Assembly (NCBI GenBank): GCA_947044365.1
Contig: OX345636.1
Span: forward strand, 46,377,037 to 46,441,036
From: Petrosia ficiformis
Lineage: Eukaryota; Porifera; Demospongiae; Haplosclerida; Petrosiidae
Reading direction: 5' to 3'
DNA length: 64,000 nt
In this document: one piece after another, positions 47,025 through 59,800 of the stretch
How positions within the stretch are numbered: position 1 is the first letter of the stretch
How the letters are laid out: the number at the start of each line of letters is the position of its first letter
Made by a program: the position numbers and the translations under genes
Notes under the pieces: model-generated
What the model was told of the DNA's origin: nothing
What the model saw: the letters and a program-made list of their open reading frames with translations, nothing else
Database searches by the model: none

Positions 47025-49130
47025 TTATTCCAATTTTTGTTTATATTTCAAGGATATGAGAAAGACTTCATAAAAAGTGGTATGTAATACACAGTTTTTA
47101 CAGCAAAACTCGTCATGCAACCATAGACCACATGTTGAACACTGTGTCCAAGAAACATTTATATTGCCAGTCATGTCACTGACATCCTCACTCATACATA
47201 AAGCACAGAATCTAACTTCAACATCATCTAGTCTCACTAGACAGTTCTCTTTCTCATCTCCAGTTGCCTTTGCAAATCTTTTCTCAATCGTTTTCTTCTT
47301 CTTTGTAGAAAAAACCTTAACTGTTTCTCTGGTTCGTGTTTGAAGCAAAACGTTTTCTGACTGTGAAACTGGTGGATCTTTCTGACCCATAATTCTCTAC
47401 CGCCATCATTGATGTAACAAAGTAACAACATGCTTTTTAGCAGTTGTAAGAGTATCTGGATTGAAATACACATTAACTAGTGTTTGAAGCTCATAAATTG
47501 CATCTTTGATTGCTTCTTTCTGCTTGCTTATGGTAGTGTCAGGAAGATTTTATAACCTTAGTAAAATAATCAATGGAATGCAGATCTTATGCAGCACTGT
47601 GTGCGTTATTTTCTCCTTCTCCACTTGTTGTCTCTGTAGTCACCTCAGCCGCTTCTTCTTCTGCAGAAACCCTATGTTCATCACCATCATTCTCATCGCT
47701 TTCATTATTTACATTTACATCAGTCCTTTGATCTCCCTCAAAGCCCTGTTTGTCACCATCTCTTTCTACTCCATATTTCTCAAGAGTCATATGTTCATCA
47801 TCATCATTCTTCTTACTCACATGCAGTGCAGAACATCCATCTGTTTGTAGATGAGAAAGTTAAATGGAATGGCTGTGCTTGCATACAGTACTATGCAGAT
47901 GAGAATCTGCACATGAGCAAATACACATATGAATACAAGCATGACATACTGTACACTTAAAAGCACATGAAAATTCCTCAACAACCATCTTAACAATGTA
48001 AATTAACTGTCGACTTTGAGATTGCACTCTCCAGGAAGTCTCTGTGCTTACACACTCGGGGAGAATGCCATTTCCTTAGTCATTTTGTGCCTTTTAACAA
48101 TCTCTTTAATGTGATGGGTAAACTTCCTTTCTCCAGCTTTTGAATACGTTCAAAAGCTTTGTCTTTTGCGAAGCGTAAAAGAACAGTGAAGAGGCGATCA
48201 AGACGGTGATCTTGCTTGTTTTCTAAATAGACTACTTTCAAAACTTGATGAACGCTTTCAACATACATGTTGGTATTAATGACCGCTCCTTGCTAGTATG
48301 CACAGGCCTATTCTCGCATACATGATACAAACACTTCTTTGAAGTAGTTCCTCTTCTTCATGAAGAAAGCAAAGAAGTTAATTGTTGAAGCAAAAATATA
48401 AAAGTTTTTTACATCTGTTTCTTCTAAAAGAACATGTAAATAATGATAAACATTTACCCTTTTTTCTTTTGATTCCATCAATTCACTCAAGTTGTCTGCC
48501 AGGCTCTGTCAACATGCCAAGTACAAATTAACTTTTCCAGTCTGCTTTCAAAAACCCCAGCCCAGGCATTAAAGAATTAGCACAATCTGACATGAAGATC
48601 CTAGGGGAAAGGTTATATAGCAACTTTAGCCTTAAAAAACTCAACTAGAACACTTAGATCCTCACGATTGCTAAGAGCCCAGGCAATGGGCACACCCTCA
48701 TCATGCTCATCCAAAGCCATTACTGTAATAAGGAGGAAGTCATACATTGTAGTTCCATGTGTGGAATCCAGGCATACAATCTTTTCACTAAATTTCATAA
48801 TCTTTTCAGTTTTCACCAAATTTCATTGCAAGATCCTTCTGAAATTCTGTTTGAATTGAATACAAAGTATTATGTCATCTTTTGCTATGTTATCAACTTC
48901 ATCTGCTTGTTCAGTACCCTGAGTCTTATACAATAGCACAGGATTGTATGGTTGACTTGACATTTCTGGTACCCAAATATCCACATTCTGATCATCATTT
49001 TCATAGCGCTGTATGCCCTTTATATTATATTGGTGACGAATGTTCTTAATGTCTTGAATAGTGACCAGATAATCCCTCCCAATACCATTATGAACATTGT
49101 CCTGAATTTTGTCAACTATCTATCGTTTTC
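47025..49130 (-). pseudogene. MULE-type transposase relic with SWIM-like and PHD-like Cys motifs
   Basis: Minus-strand pieces in order: NIRHQYNIKGIQRYENDDQ and VDIWVPEMSSQ (about 49060-48950); the MULE catalytic block VCLDSTHGTTMYDFLLITVM with VPIAWALSNRED (48819-48613); NMYVESVHQVLKVVYLENKQ (48268-48080); a Cys/His cluster CTVCHACIHMCICSC...VCKHSH near 47970-47880 that looks like a SWIM finger; an acidic stretch (47820-47587); and a C-terminal PHD-like motif CALCMSEDV...WTQCSTCGLWLHDEFC (47390-47025). This layout fits Mutator-like transposases found in invertebrates. Frame changes and stops between pieces show decay. The 3' LTR of the gypsy element abuts the end. Confidence 0.65.
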
Positions 49131-49134
49131 TCTG

Positions 49135-49545
49135 ATACAACTTCATGCAGCTTAGCTGGTAGTATTATACTCTTCTCTTCAAATACTTTTTTCTCCTTTG
49201 AGTAACACCATCCATATCCATTTCTTGAAGTATCCTCATTACTGTAGATCTGTTCAAACAGCATTGAACAGAAATTATTTCTAAACAGGATTCATATACC
49301 TTCTGACAACCATTTTATAATTGTCTCTTATGTATTTCCAAACACTTCTATATCCTCTAAGATTGTAAGAACTTCGTAACAATTTTGTGACAATTACCTT
49401 GACAGTTAATTTCAACCAGCTCATTCTTTTAAATGTGGCGTTGATATAAACATTATATATGTATATGTATGTGACATAATAACGTAACATAATTACTGAA
49501 AATGACTTACCTTTTATAACTCCATGAATTTCATGCAATCTATTA
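49135..49545 (-). pseudogene. Integrase-core-type protein, N-terminal exon fragments
   Basis: Three short exon-like pieces are visible on the minus strand. They are FNRLHEIHGVIK ending at a GTAAGT donor (about 49515-49511), GYRSVWKYIRDNYKMVVRR ending at a GTATAT donor (about 49310), and STVMRILQEMDMDGVTQRR after a TTTGAACAG acceptor (about 49246). The GYRxxW...VMRxLxxxDxxG pattern precedes the integrase core in a family of animal rve-domain proteins. No core follows: MULE sequence continues instead, so this is a fused or overlapping relic. Confidence 0.4.
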
Positions 49546-49998
49546 AAAATTACTCTGCAATCTCTAAATATTATTCCTGTGTGATGGAATTAAATGACTG
49601 AAGTCATCAAAAAGGACAACAATTATAACTTACTGTCAAGGGTTTGTTGGATGACATGTTTATTTGACCATGCCTACTTTCATCATCATTAATTAAAATC
49701 GAAATGCTGTCCAGAAACACTCTAAACTGGACCGGAAACACTCGTGTCTGAACGCAGGGTAGGTTCATGGCTGAGGTCAAGGTATGTTCGTCACCGCATC
49801 GGGATTGTACTTCTGGGCCACCATACCACCATAATAACGAGATTTACTTTAGGATATCTTCTGTGTAACAATATACTAATCGGGTGCCGATTGTCAATAG
49901 TCCTTTTCACTGAAGTGAGGTGAAAGAATCCATTAACTCGTAATGAATGTTTATGTCATTCGAGAAATCGAAGTAGTTCAAGCGTATATAAACATAAA

Positions 49999-50550
49999 GG
50001 TTGTACTGGGGGGAGGGGTAGATGAAACTCCAATCAGTTTCTAGTCTTGCAAGCTTCTTGTTGCATCAATCTGGTTCCAATCTGTATCTTTTGGAAGCCA
50101 CACCCACCCGGGAGTATAATTATATAACCCTAGGTGTGGAGGAGGGGCTTGGGTGGCTAACTCTAGCAGGGTAACTGTAGTTGGTCTCTGAGAAATATCG
50201 GAGTTTGAGTGCTAAAAAGGTACATTTTATGGTTTCAACCAAAAACTACAGAATTCAGCTTTCTTCAGCCTCTTGTAACTATAAAAGGAAAATGAATTTT
50301 CAGAAAACGACTCTATTTGTTTTCTGAAAATGCATGGTACTTGGTGCACGCCATGTTTGGTGTGGTTGGCTCCCATGGTTTTGTACTCTGTGATGGAAAA
50401 ATGGAGATTTAAGCTACATTTCCTCACTTCCAGGATGAAAAAGAAGTCATCAGAAGATATGAAGGTTGGTATTACACCAGATTAGAGCCATATTATATAA
50501 TATTCAATTTTGAAACTCATTGGAGTCGCATCCGCCCACTCCCTAGTACC
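49999..50550 (-). mobile_element. piggyBac-like MITE-1 copy upstream of gene D
   Basis: Inverted orientation relative to the copies at 54215 and 61611. Ends GGTTGTACTGGGGGG and CCCTAGTACC with CTCCAATCA and TTGGAGTC inside. The flanking TTAA sites have mutated (ATAAA / ATCA). It ends about 270 bases before the gene D start codon. Confidence 0.7.
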
Positions 50551-50762
50551 ATCATGCCGTTCTGAGTATACTTTACTAAAGCTCCAGAAACAAATATATT
50601 TAATTAAGTATTATTTCTACTTCTTACTTGGTTCAATTTATATGCCTGAGCTACTAGTTTATATATCTCTCTGCTCGTTCACTGGATTTCTACTGTGTTT
50701 TTACTGTTCAAAAGAGCACAGATTTTGCTATTGGCAGATGGTACTCCGGATGTGACGTTCGT

Positions 50763-50821
50763 ATTCATTAAAGGCGACAACTTTCCTTTGACGTGACTGT
50801 TCACCAGACAGAGACACTGAT
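50763..50821 (+). promoter_or_regulatory. Conserved promoter/5' leader block of gene D
   Basis: Shares ATTCATTAAAGGC, GTGACTGTTCACCAGAC and AGAGACACTGA with gene B upstream DNA. ATTAAAGG may serve as a TATA-like element about 50 bases before the ATG. Confidence 0.45.
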
Positions 50822-53800
50822 ATGGCGCTCCTTCAGTTTCTTTCTATCCTGTACATAATTAGCCAAACCGAAGCTGGTAAGTTTTACATTAGTTAGTATT
50901 GAAGTGAACAGTGCTGTTAATTATCATCTGCTTACAGATGCATGTTTACTGTGAGCACAAGAGAACAGCGTGTATTTTCTATGTTTATTCGAACCATAAT
51001 ATATATATTATATATATATATATAGAGAGAGAGAGGCTGAGTGGTCTGCCACTCAGTTATATACTGAAGTTATGCAACACTGAACAGGAAATGTTGAATG
51101 TTGCATGACCAGGAGTACTGGGTCCAGCTCTACCCCACAAAAATAGCCCTATATACACCTCAGTAGTCAGTACTAGTGTATGTTGTGTTTGTCAGATCAC
51201 AAGGCTGGGCATCACTGAAAAACAGCTTGATAGCAGACATTATCTACCCTGTATAAAGAACAAACCAAAACATATATGTATATATGTATATATATATTAT
51301 GTTTTATATGTAATATTTTTTTTTGCTGATCTTTTAGCTACTGGTCGAGGTGCATTGCGTTTGGTGAGGAATAATTTTTACTCCACTGTCCAAGCATGGA
51401 ACTCTGGTATAGTTGAAATATTCTATGGAAACATTTGGGGTAATATTTGTGATGATGCCTTTTTTGCACTTGATGAAGCAGATGTGATATGTCATCAACT
51501 TGGATACACTGGTGCTTCTTCTTATGGGAATACTGGAACCATAACTTCGTATGTTGTTTGTACATGCAATTATATATCATGATTAATTTTTAAAAATTTA
51601 GTAACTAATGTATTGTTGCTATAGTTGCAAGAAATGCTATAAATATAGTTAAGTTAATCCTGCAGGATATACATGAAGATGTCAAAGCTACTTTGTACCA
51701 ATTTAATTACTCAATTTTGAAGTAGGTATCTTGTAGCTATCTAATTTCAACTAGCTATACAAACATGATTGGGCCAAAGCACTATATCAGAGTCTTGGGC
51801 ATGGGATTGCAGTGATAGTGGATTGCATTGTGCTGTCAAAATAGGGGAGTGGGGCTTACATAAAAGTAGGTGCTTACCACATATTTAAACAACCTGCAAC
51901 AGTATTCACCAATATTAAACAACAACAGTATACTAACCAATATTAAATTTAATTATTTTGTTTTTAAGTGTAGGTAATGATAAAGAAACGTTTAAATGTG
52001 TTAATACGTTTGACGATCGATGCAGTAATTCAATAATACCAGCACTGTAAAAAATTATAGGTTATTTTAAACTTCAATTGGTTACTGGAATTTCAATGTA
52101 ATTCCATTTTAATCAATTTTGATTTGTTTTTCCTGTTAGGTAACATTTACAAGTCGCAGTTCATTTGATTTTGATCTATATTGCTTATATATAAGTACAT
52201 ATCATAATAAACCATATGGTAACAAATATATTAATACAACACAGTAAAAATGAATGGGTTATTTTAACCTTGATTTGGTTACAGGAGTTTCACTACCTCC
52301 TGAGACTATAACATGTAAATCAATGCTGCATTCTTGTCTAGCTACATAATGTTTAAAAGATAGCTATTTATTTCTTTTGATTTTAAAGTATATGCCATAA
52401 TAAAGAATGCTGAAAAAGCAATACAATGTACATGTACATGTATTTTAAACATGTAAATCTCATAATAATTACACATGCATGTGCTAACTTTTCAAGAGTG
52501 TTATTTGCTATTATAAATGTACATACTTATATTAATTAATTACTCTGGAATGAACTTGTTGTTTTCGCAGATGTTGGAATTGGAATAGTAATGCACTACA
52601 GTTTGTACCTATATAATACTATGCTATGTATATAGTTATATATTATATGATTGTTACCATATGCCTTGGCATGACATGTACTTTATACTAGTCAAGATGA
52701 AATGATCTGTGACTTGTAAATATTAAATATTACCTAGAAGGAAAAATAGATCAGCATAAAGAAAAGTATAATTGCATTGAAACTCCTCTAACCAACTGAA
52801 GGTTAAAATAACCTATTACTTTTTACAGTGAATGTACATGAATTAGTAATTTAAAAGTAAATACCTCTGTTATACTCTAAAAATATTTGAGAAGTTAGAA
52901 CATGTACTGTCCATAATTACTAAGGGATTGACATATACTATATTTGAAGTACATTGTATACCACTGCAAATACAAAATTGTTAAAATAACTATTTTATTG
53001 GTTAGTACAGTTGCAAGGATTTAACAATTAGACAGTTATTCAGATTGTTATGGATTCATCATGCTTAATGCCATAGCTACTTTGTACTAATTGAAGCAGT
53101 ATAATTTTAGGGTGTTGTCTACTCATATTTCATTATTTTCATACCAAGAATTAACTAAATCTGGTAGTACAAAAGGTTTGGAAACCTGCAAAAACATAAT
53201 TTAATTTATTCTAGCGTACATTATTATACTTGGTGCACATAATGTCATAGTAACATCAAGTATGTAGCCACAACAACCTGTATCACAAACTATACTGAAA
53301 TTTATGCTATTCCTTGCAGCTGTACTAACCAATAAATTGGTTGTTTTAACAATTTCATTTTTGCAGTGTATTATTTTTGATATCATTCTTTCTTATGGCA
53401 TGTACCCAATCAAGAAGCAAATTACTACTTGTAACTATTACTTGTGTAACAAGAAAAGAAATCAATATTGATTTACATAGTCTGAGGAGTACATGTATAC
53501 AGTGGAACCTCCATTTAACGGACAGTTTGGGGATTTTTACTTTGTCCTTTATACAGAGGTGTCCTTTACAAGGAGGTTCTCTAGTTCAGGCACTGGTAAC
53601 GCAAAATTAAGACTTTATAAGACTCAGAATTGTTTCAGAGAAGATGTATTAAGAAATCCACAGATGTAAAATTTATTTTTCATAATCACCAGGAAGATAT
53701 TAACTCTTTACCAACTATAATTGAAATAAGCGTTTTCGTTATTAACCCAAATTTAATTAAGAAATTTTGTGTGGGCGGAGCACTTAATATCCTAATCAAC

Positions 53801-56800
53801 ATTTTCAGCACTATAACTCTCATATTTTATAAGACTCAACATTCTAACTTATTTTGTGGAAAGAAGAGTCTTTAACAAACCCATTGATGTAAAATTTATA
53901 CTTCGCTATCAGCTGGAAGAGAGAAATGCGAACGTTTGTAAGTATAGTAGTCGACGGGCAATGCCCACTTCTTGTCTAGTCTGTATAACGCCTGAATTTT
54001 AAGCAACCACGACTTTTAACTCACTTTGTTATACAGAAGACCTTCTAAGAAAGCCATAGATACCAAAATCACTCTTCGTTAGTAACAAGAAAGTATTATA
54101 ACGAGCGTTTGAAAGTACTGTTGTCAGTGGCAACGCCCTACGTCCGTTAAATGGAAGTACTGTTCACGTGTTAACTGTATTGATGGGAATCGAGCGTTGT
54201 CCGTTATCCGTTAAGGTAGTACTAGGGAGTAGGCGGATGCGACTCCAATCACTTTCAAAATAGAATATTATATAATATGACTCTAACCTGGTCTAATAGC
54301 AACCTTCATATCTTCTGATCAGCTTTATACTGTCTTGTAATTGAAGAAATATTGTTAAAATCGCCATTTTTGCAATCGCAATAAGTACAAAACCAAGAAA
54401 GCCACGCCCACCATTCATGGCGTGCACCAAGTACAATGTATTTTGAAAAAACAAATAGAGCCGTTTTCTGAAAATTCATTTTACTTTTATACTTACAAGA
54501 GGCTGAAGAAAGCTGAATTCTGTAGCTTTTCACTGAAACCATAAAATCTACCTTTCTAGACACTATCAAACTCCGATCTTTCTCAGAGAGCAACTACAGT
54601 TACCCTGCCAGGGTTTCCCACCTACCGCCCCCTCCACCACCCGAAGGGTGTGTTTAGCTTTGTTTCTGAAAATAAACTATCAGTCAAAACATTTAGGCCC
54701 AATAATTATACCCCCGGGTGGGTGTGGCTTCCAAAAGATACAGAATTGAACCAGATTGTATGCAGCAAGAAGCTGGCAAAACTAGAAACCGATTGGAGTT
54801 TCATCTACCCCTCCCCCTAGTACAATCTTAAATAGAGAGTCCGTTCCAAGGAGGTTAGTAAAGTACAACAATAGTAGTCAGTTCAATCTGTGCATTGGTT
54901 GCGTCCGTTCAAAACGAGGTGTCCGTTACAAGGAGTGTCCGTTAAGGGAGGTTTCACTGTATTATCAATATTGTATTGAAACTCATATAACCACAAATGA
55001 GTGTTAAAATAACCTTTTAGTTGTATATCAACGAAAAATGTTGGTTACACAAGTTTCAATTCTTAAAATAACCCATTGATGTTTACGCAGTGAGTAAGTT
55101 ATATATCAATGAATAACGGTTACTCAAGTTTCATTTTTAAAATTTTGTCACTGAGAAACCATTATAATTCTTATTGTAAATGCTTATCACAAATACAAAA
55201 CTACACACTGCAAAAAATAAATCTTTAAAATAACCATTTTATTGGGTTAGTACAGTTGCAATTGGAATATCATGGATTTCAAATTAGTTTTTCAATTATC
55301 ATAGAGGATATAGTGGCCATAGGCTACATGCATGTATGTTTCTATAACATAATGTGCACCAAGTGTTGGAAGGTATAAATTAAATTATGTGTTTGCAGGT
55401 TTACTAAACTTTTTGATAGACAGATACAATTACATGTACTTCAGTATAAATTATACTAAATCTTTGACATGAAATATGAGTAGACAGCACCCTAAAGTTA
55501 TGGTGATTCAAGTATAATTTGTACAAAGTATTTGTGGTATAAGGTGTATGTATTCCTAACAACCAACTAATTGGTAAATCCTTGCAACTGTACTAACCAT
55601 TAAATTAGTTGTTTTAACTTTTTTTTTTTTGCAGTGCATCTTTTTGAAATGAAATGATATGTTATCATAACTTGAACCAAGTTTCAGTACTGTACAGTAA
55701 ACAAATAATTAGATACGTACAAGTGTACATGTATGTATACAGTGAGTGTATAGAAATAATATCGTTTTGTAACTAAATACCATTATACCACCCAACCCTA
55801 AAGTAAACATACATGTAAGTAAATTAAACAAGCTAGATTACAGTAATAATGATATAAGCAATATATAATAATACACAAGCTATACTCTATAATGCAATTA
55901 CTATGCAGATAATATTAAGCTACATAACTGTATGTGTTAAACAGTGTTGTATGACATAAATTTTACACTGCAAACATTAAATCATTAAGTTAACAATTTT
56001 ATTGGTTAGTACGGTGCATGCAATAGCATGTTTCGTTTGTCATTTATTGTAGACAATATTGTAGCTACATGCATGATGCTACTGTGACATAATGTGCACC
56101 AAGTACTAAATTAAATTGTATGTTTGCAGGTTTACAAACCCTTTTGATGGCCAGATACAATTACATGAAATATGAGTAGACAGCACCCTAAAAGTATAGT
56201 GCTTCAATTATAATTAGGACAAACTATCTGTGGTATATATAAGATGTACGTATTCTGAACAACCAACTAATATTAAAGTCCTTGCAACTGTACTAACCAC
56301 TAAATTAGCTATTTTAACTATTTTATTTTTACAGTGTATGTTTTAGAACTAATAAATCAGCATAGAGGAAAATATTATTGCATTGAAACTCCACGGAAGG
56401 TTAAAGTAACCTATACATTTTTACAGTGCATAGTTCACCAACAAAATTTAATTGTATTGGCCTCTCGTATTCAGTAACAAATGGAACACTGAAATTTTTA
56501 TGATACCTATATAACAAGTAAAGTTAGTTGAAATGACAAATCAATTTTTAGAGTGAATGAGTAACTATCTGGGAGTTGGTAAGAGCCCTTTAATTTGCCT
56601 TCTATAAATTAATAATGGCCAATTATACTCATGCAAGTGACACAAACAATTATAAATATACTTTAACCTGCAATGTTGCTGTAAATTATATATATAGAGA
56701 CTGATTTGTTTATGTTGAGTGGGTGTAAACTAATTAGTGGCTTAAATTTCATTTTTGTAGCACACGATAAAAATGAAATGACAGTGATATAATTAATTTG

Positions 56801-59800
56801 TACCACTAGCGGTTCCTTTGATACACCCACTAAACATTATATAATCTCAGTTGTATAATTATCATTATAATTGTCATGATAAATACTGTAAACACAGACA
56901 TTTTCATGATAAAGACATTCACGTTTTAATTATTAATTTGGTAAATAAATCTTCCATACAATCCTATCATAACTAATATTCAGTGCTTTTAATTTTTTAA
57001 AATTTCATGTGTAGAATGTTCTTACATCAATCTAACTAAAAATTTTTTACCAATGAAAATTTCTTTGCTTGTAGTATAATTACTATTCAACAAGCCACAG
57101 TGTTTGAAGGAACCACTAACTGTTCCTTTTACTACATCAACATCTTATTCTTGTTTCAGATATGGTACAGATTTGAACAGTATGTTGATTGAGGATGTTT
57201 CATGTTCATCACCTGACTACTTGGTATTGTTGCGATGTAGTGTGACTACTCAGTACTCCAGTTTGTGTAATGATCACAGCAGGGATGTAGTTGTTGATTG
57301 TTGTGAGTTTACTGAATGTTTACATATGTATCTGGGAAAGACATTTTCAAAATTAAAATGTAAAGACTCTGTATATATACGTTAAATTGTATGTGTTTGC
57401 AATAATTATTGTTTAGTTGATGAATATTTCTAGATAGTGTGCTTTGGTTGGTGTGTTTTAATCATGTTCTTCAGAATAAAAGCCTTGAGGGCCCCAGAAG
57501 CAACTTCTGAGGGGCTAAATTCTAAATATTTCTATACTCCATACCCTGCAAGGAACAACATGCTTCAGATGATTAATTGTCCCCTCCCCCTAATAGAAAA
57601 ATTCTGTATGAAAGCCTCCTGGCTCTTTATTTTTATGACCCATGTATATTAGTAGTACAGTTGTAACACTGCAAAAACAAGTGTATATAGAGAAAACAAA
57701 CCCCCTATGATTGCTTTACAAATTTAAGTATCCCTATGACTGCTTTGTGGTGTCCCGGCAGCATTCAGTAATCATGGCTGACTTTATCATCCCTGAAACA
57801 CAACAGCCTATTATAGTTATTACTTTGATTATCTACTCTCCTTACCTTTTAAAGGACTTTGTAGAACTTTAAGAATACATTTCAGGTAGAATAGCTAGCT
57901 ATTAGTTCCAGTTTCTATGTAAGCTACACAGCTTTTTTACTGCTGGTCTGTAGAGCTTAAGCAATGAGCGCGCGTTTCTTTTACGCAACACGCCCATTAA
58001 TTGACCAAGCCCCCGGGAATGACGTAACTTCCTTAACTACGTATACAACGCATACTCGCGTGAGTGACACAATCATAAATATATAATTATATATATAATA
58101 TATATATATATATACATACATTAAACCCCGTGGAAAGCAATCAGAGAGATGACCCTACGGGCCATAAAAATAGTTGTTAAAATTGCAAATGCATTGGTTA
58201 TTTTAGTGCAGTTGCAAGGATTTAACAGTTAGGTAGTATATCTGTTAGACAGGAAAAAGGAAATTGGAATTTTGATTATAATTAGTACAAGTACATGTAA
58301 ATCACCATACAGTCATAACAACCTACACGACTAAATAAATTATAATTTCCATTTTCCACTATTACTTCGCAACTGTACTAACCAATAAATTAGTTATTTT
58401 AACAATCTTATTTTTGCAGTTAAGGATTTAACAATTAGTTCATTGTTCAGGATAAATTCGTCTAATGCCATAGCTACTTGGTACTAATTATATTCAATTG
58501 GTTGAAGCACTATAATTTAAGGGTGCTGTCTACATATAATTTTATTATTTCAAGCCAACAATTTAGTATACGTCTACTACTATAGTGCATGTAATTGTAT
58601 ATGGCTATCATAAGGGTTTGGAAACTTGCAAACACATAATTTAATATATTGTACTTGGTCCACATTATGTCGTAGTAACATCATGTAAGTAGCCCCAATA
58701 TCCTCTATGATAATTGACAATCTAAATTTAGCTCTGTATTCCTTGCAACTGCAAAAAATAAAATGATTATTTTAATGAATTAATTTTTATGTATATAATT
58801 TTATAATTATGCATTGTATATGTAGAAAGGAAACTATGGTATTCCTGGGGCTGCGGTGAATTAATGGGCACAAAAAACATAATTTCTGTCAAGTATTAAT
58901 TGCAGCTAAATTGATCAGAGACTACAATAGGGCTTTTTGTGAAGACTGTTGGAATGGCACGGAAAATGCACATACCTTTTGATATCAAGTGTTTAACGAC
59001 TAACAATACCTTCTAGATGTCCAGACATCATTTTAAAGTAGAGAACTGTCATGTGGTAAAACTAGAAGATTGCTGATCCAAATCATCTAATATTATATAT
59101 TTGCTTTACATTTATAAATTGGTAAAGGTTTATCAAAGTATTTCCAAAGGTCATTCACCGTGTCCTCAGAATAACTAAAAAACCAAAATGATTTTACTTG
59201 CACCGTTTTAATATAATTATCCTTCTTGTTTATGTCAAATTTCAATCCATTGCTTCATTATTGAGTTACAATATAATCATGTATTAACCTTATGACATTA
59301 AACTATACACTATATTACATCATCACACGATAATTTAGAGGACATCGTGAATGTGAACAGACTTTAGCAAAAATCCAAATAATTTTATTTAGTGTAAATT
59401 AGTAAGCATGCAGCAACTATTCAATGAATACTTTTAGCAACTACAGAAACCCAGATGAGGTACTGCAAAATACATTCCATGTAATATCTAGTTTTCTTGT
59501 ACTTATGGACACATGGTGAAAGAATTCAGCCAAATCAGCAGGCCCATAAGTTTGAGTGCCGAAGCACTTCTTCTGAGCCTATGCTTTACTGTTGTATCCT
59601 TATCATAGGACCCTTATCCTTGTAACACCTCCTCTGATAGTAATCTGATATTTATGAATTAACATTGAGCTTGAAAGGCTTTTTCTTGTAATCAATATTA
59701 AATGCATATTTTGTAACAGATTCTACAAGACTATGGGATAGTCCTACATCAGGTCAGATACGTCTTACAGGAGGTAACTTTTCCAATCAAGGCCTTCTTG

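Noticed and set aside
47077..47850. Plus-strand frames of 88 and 114 codons
   Set aside because: Antisense of the MULE relic and its acidic and PHD-like segments.
54306..54593. Minus-strand frames in MITE-1 copies (also 61602-61847, 50227-50427)
   Set aside because: Similar because the MITE copies are similar; they differ in length and carry no known domain.
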